From: Granulicella sp.
GTDB taxonomy: Bacteria; Acidobacteriota; Terriglobia; Terriglobales; Acidobacteriaceae
Direction of reading: 5' to 3'
DNA length: 14,330 nt
Assembly (NCBI GenBank): GCA_003133205.1
Contig: PKWK01000241.1
Span: 1-14,330, forward strand
This document shows, piece by piece, positions 14,093-14,330 of this stretch (position 1 is the first letter of the stretch; each line of letters begins with the position of its first letter). The notes beneath the pieces were generated by a model that worked only from the letters and a program-made list of their open reading frames with translations, searched no databases and had not been told where the DNA came from. The translations under genes were made by a program, and so were the position numbers.

Positions 14093-14330
14093 CTAGATGG
14101 CGCCTGCAACAGCCGCTTGTTGCGCCGCGAGCAGTTCGCGGATACCCTTTTCCGCGTAGTCCAGCATGGCGGTGAGCTGGGCGCGAGTGTAGGAGACGCG
14201 CTCAGCGGTCGCCTGAGTCTCGACCAGGCCGCCATCGCCCAGCATGACTACATTCATGTCCACGTCGGCGCGCGAGTCTTCCTCGTAAGCCAGGTCAAGC
14301 AGAACGTGGCCGTCGACGATGCCGACCGAG
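14093..14330 (-). CDS. rph: Ribonuclease PH, C-terminal part (cut by window edge)
   Basis: The last 78 codons of a gene continuing beyond the right edge. The reading begins [18 protein letters not shown] and continues [12 protein letters not shown], the RNase PH phosphate/metal region; two Asp six residues apart (fragment residues 18 and 24) match the catalytic Asp180 and Asp186 of characterised RNase PH. It ends with a helix ([22 protein letters not shown]) and a short tail AAVAGAI. RNase PH trims tRNA 3' ends phosphorolytically in the cytoplasm. The segment VETQATAER replaces the more common VEVQGTAEG, a modest divergence. It converges with the small membrane gene, 43 bp away, with no evident terminator between. 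Confidence 0.92.
   Translation of the reverse strand, partial: SVGIVDGHVLLDLAYEEDSRADVDMNVVMLGDGGLVETQATAERVSYTRAQLTAMLDYAEKGIRELLAAQQAAVAGAI

Overview
The window is GC-rich, densely coded DNA that most likely comes from an acidobacterium (Acidobacteriota, Acidobacteriaceae-like). The best single clue is a secreted VWA protein of the kind known as the acidobacterial VWFA-related family. Supporting clues are housekeeping genes starting just downstream of a -10 box, and secreted proteins with Ala/Pro-rich tails. The assignment is inference from gene content, not from a marker gene.

Layout. Positions 1-538 are a non-coding, AT-richer block holding hairpins, four phased copies of an AATACTTT-type repeat and a G-rich tract. 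An alpha/beta hydrolase (minus, 539-1258) and an M20 metallopeptidase (plus, 1324-2367) diverge from a 65-bp promoter region. Next comes dnaE, the replicative DNA polymerase III alpha subunit (plus, to 5970). Facing it from 5983 to 8753 on the minus strand are a frameshifted GH43-like glycosidase gene and the VWA gene. accA (plus, 8937-9767) follows, then a CPBP-type membrane protein that has lost its catalytic glutamates (9914-10999), a non-coding gap, and a secreted protein with a BamE/SmpA-like domain (11295-12449). An ECF sigma factor and its translationally coupled putative anti-sigma factor lie on the minus strand (13495 to 12465), diverging from a small three-TM protein (13651-14049). 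The 3' end of rph (RNase PH, minus) closes the window.

How the parts relate. dnaE and accA are neighbours in many bacteria; here a two-gene minus-strand block lies between them, so it looks like a lineage-specific insertion into a conserved housekeeping pair. The sigma/anti-sigma pair is the only clear regulatory circuit, and its targets may include the divergent small membrane gene. I see no phage genes, transposase, CRISPR array, tRNA or rRNA. The most unusual items are the AT-rich intergenic module at the left end, the catalytically degenerate CPBP protein, the shortened and divergent AccA, the DnaE with all nine PHP metal ligands, and the one-base frameshift in the GH43-like gene.
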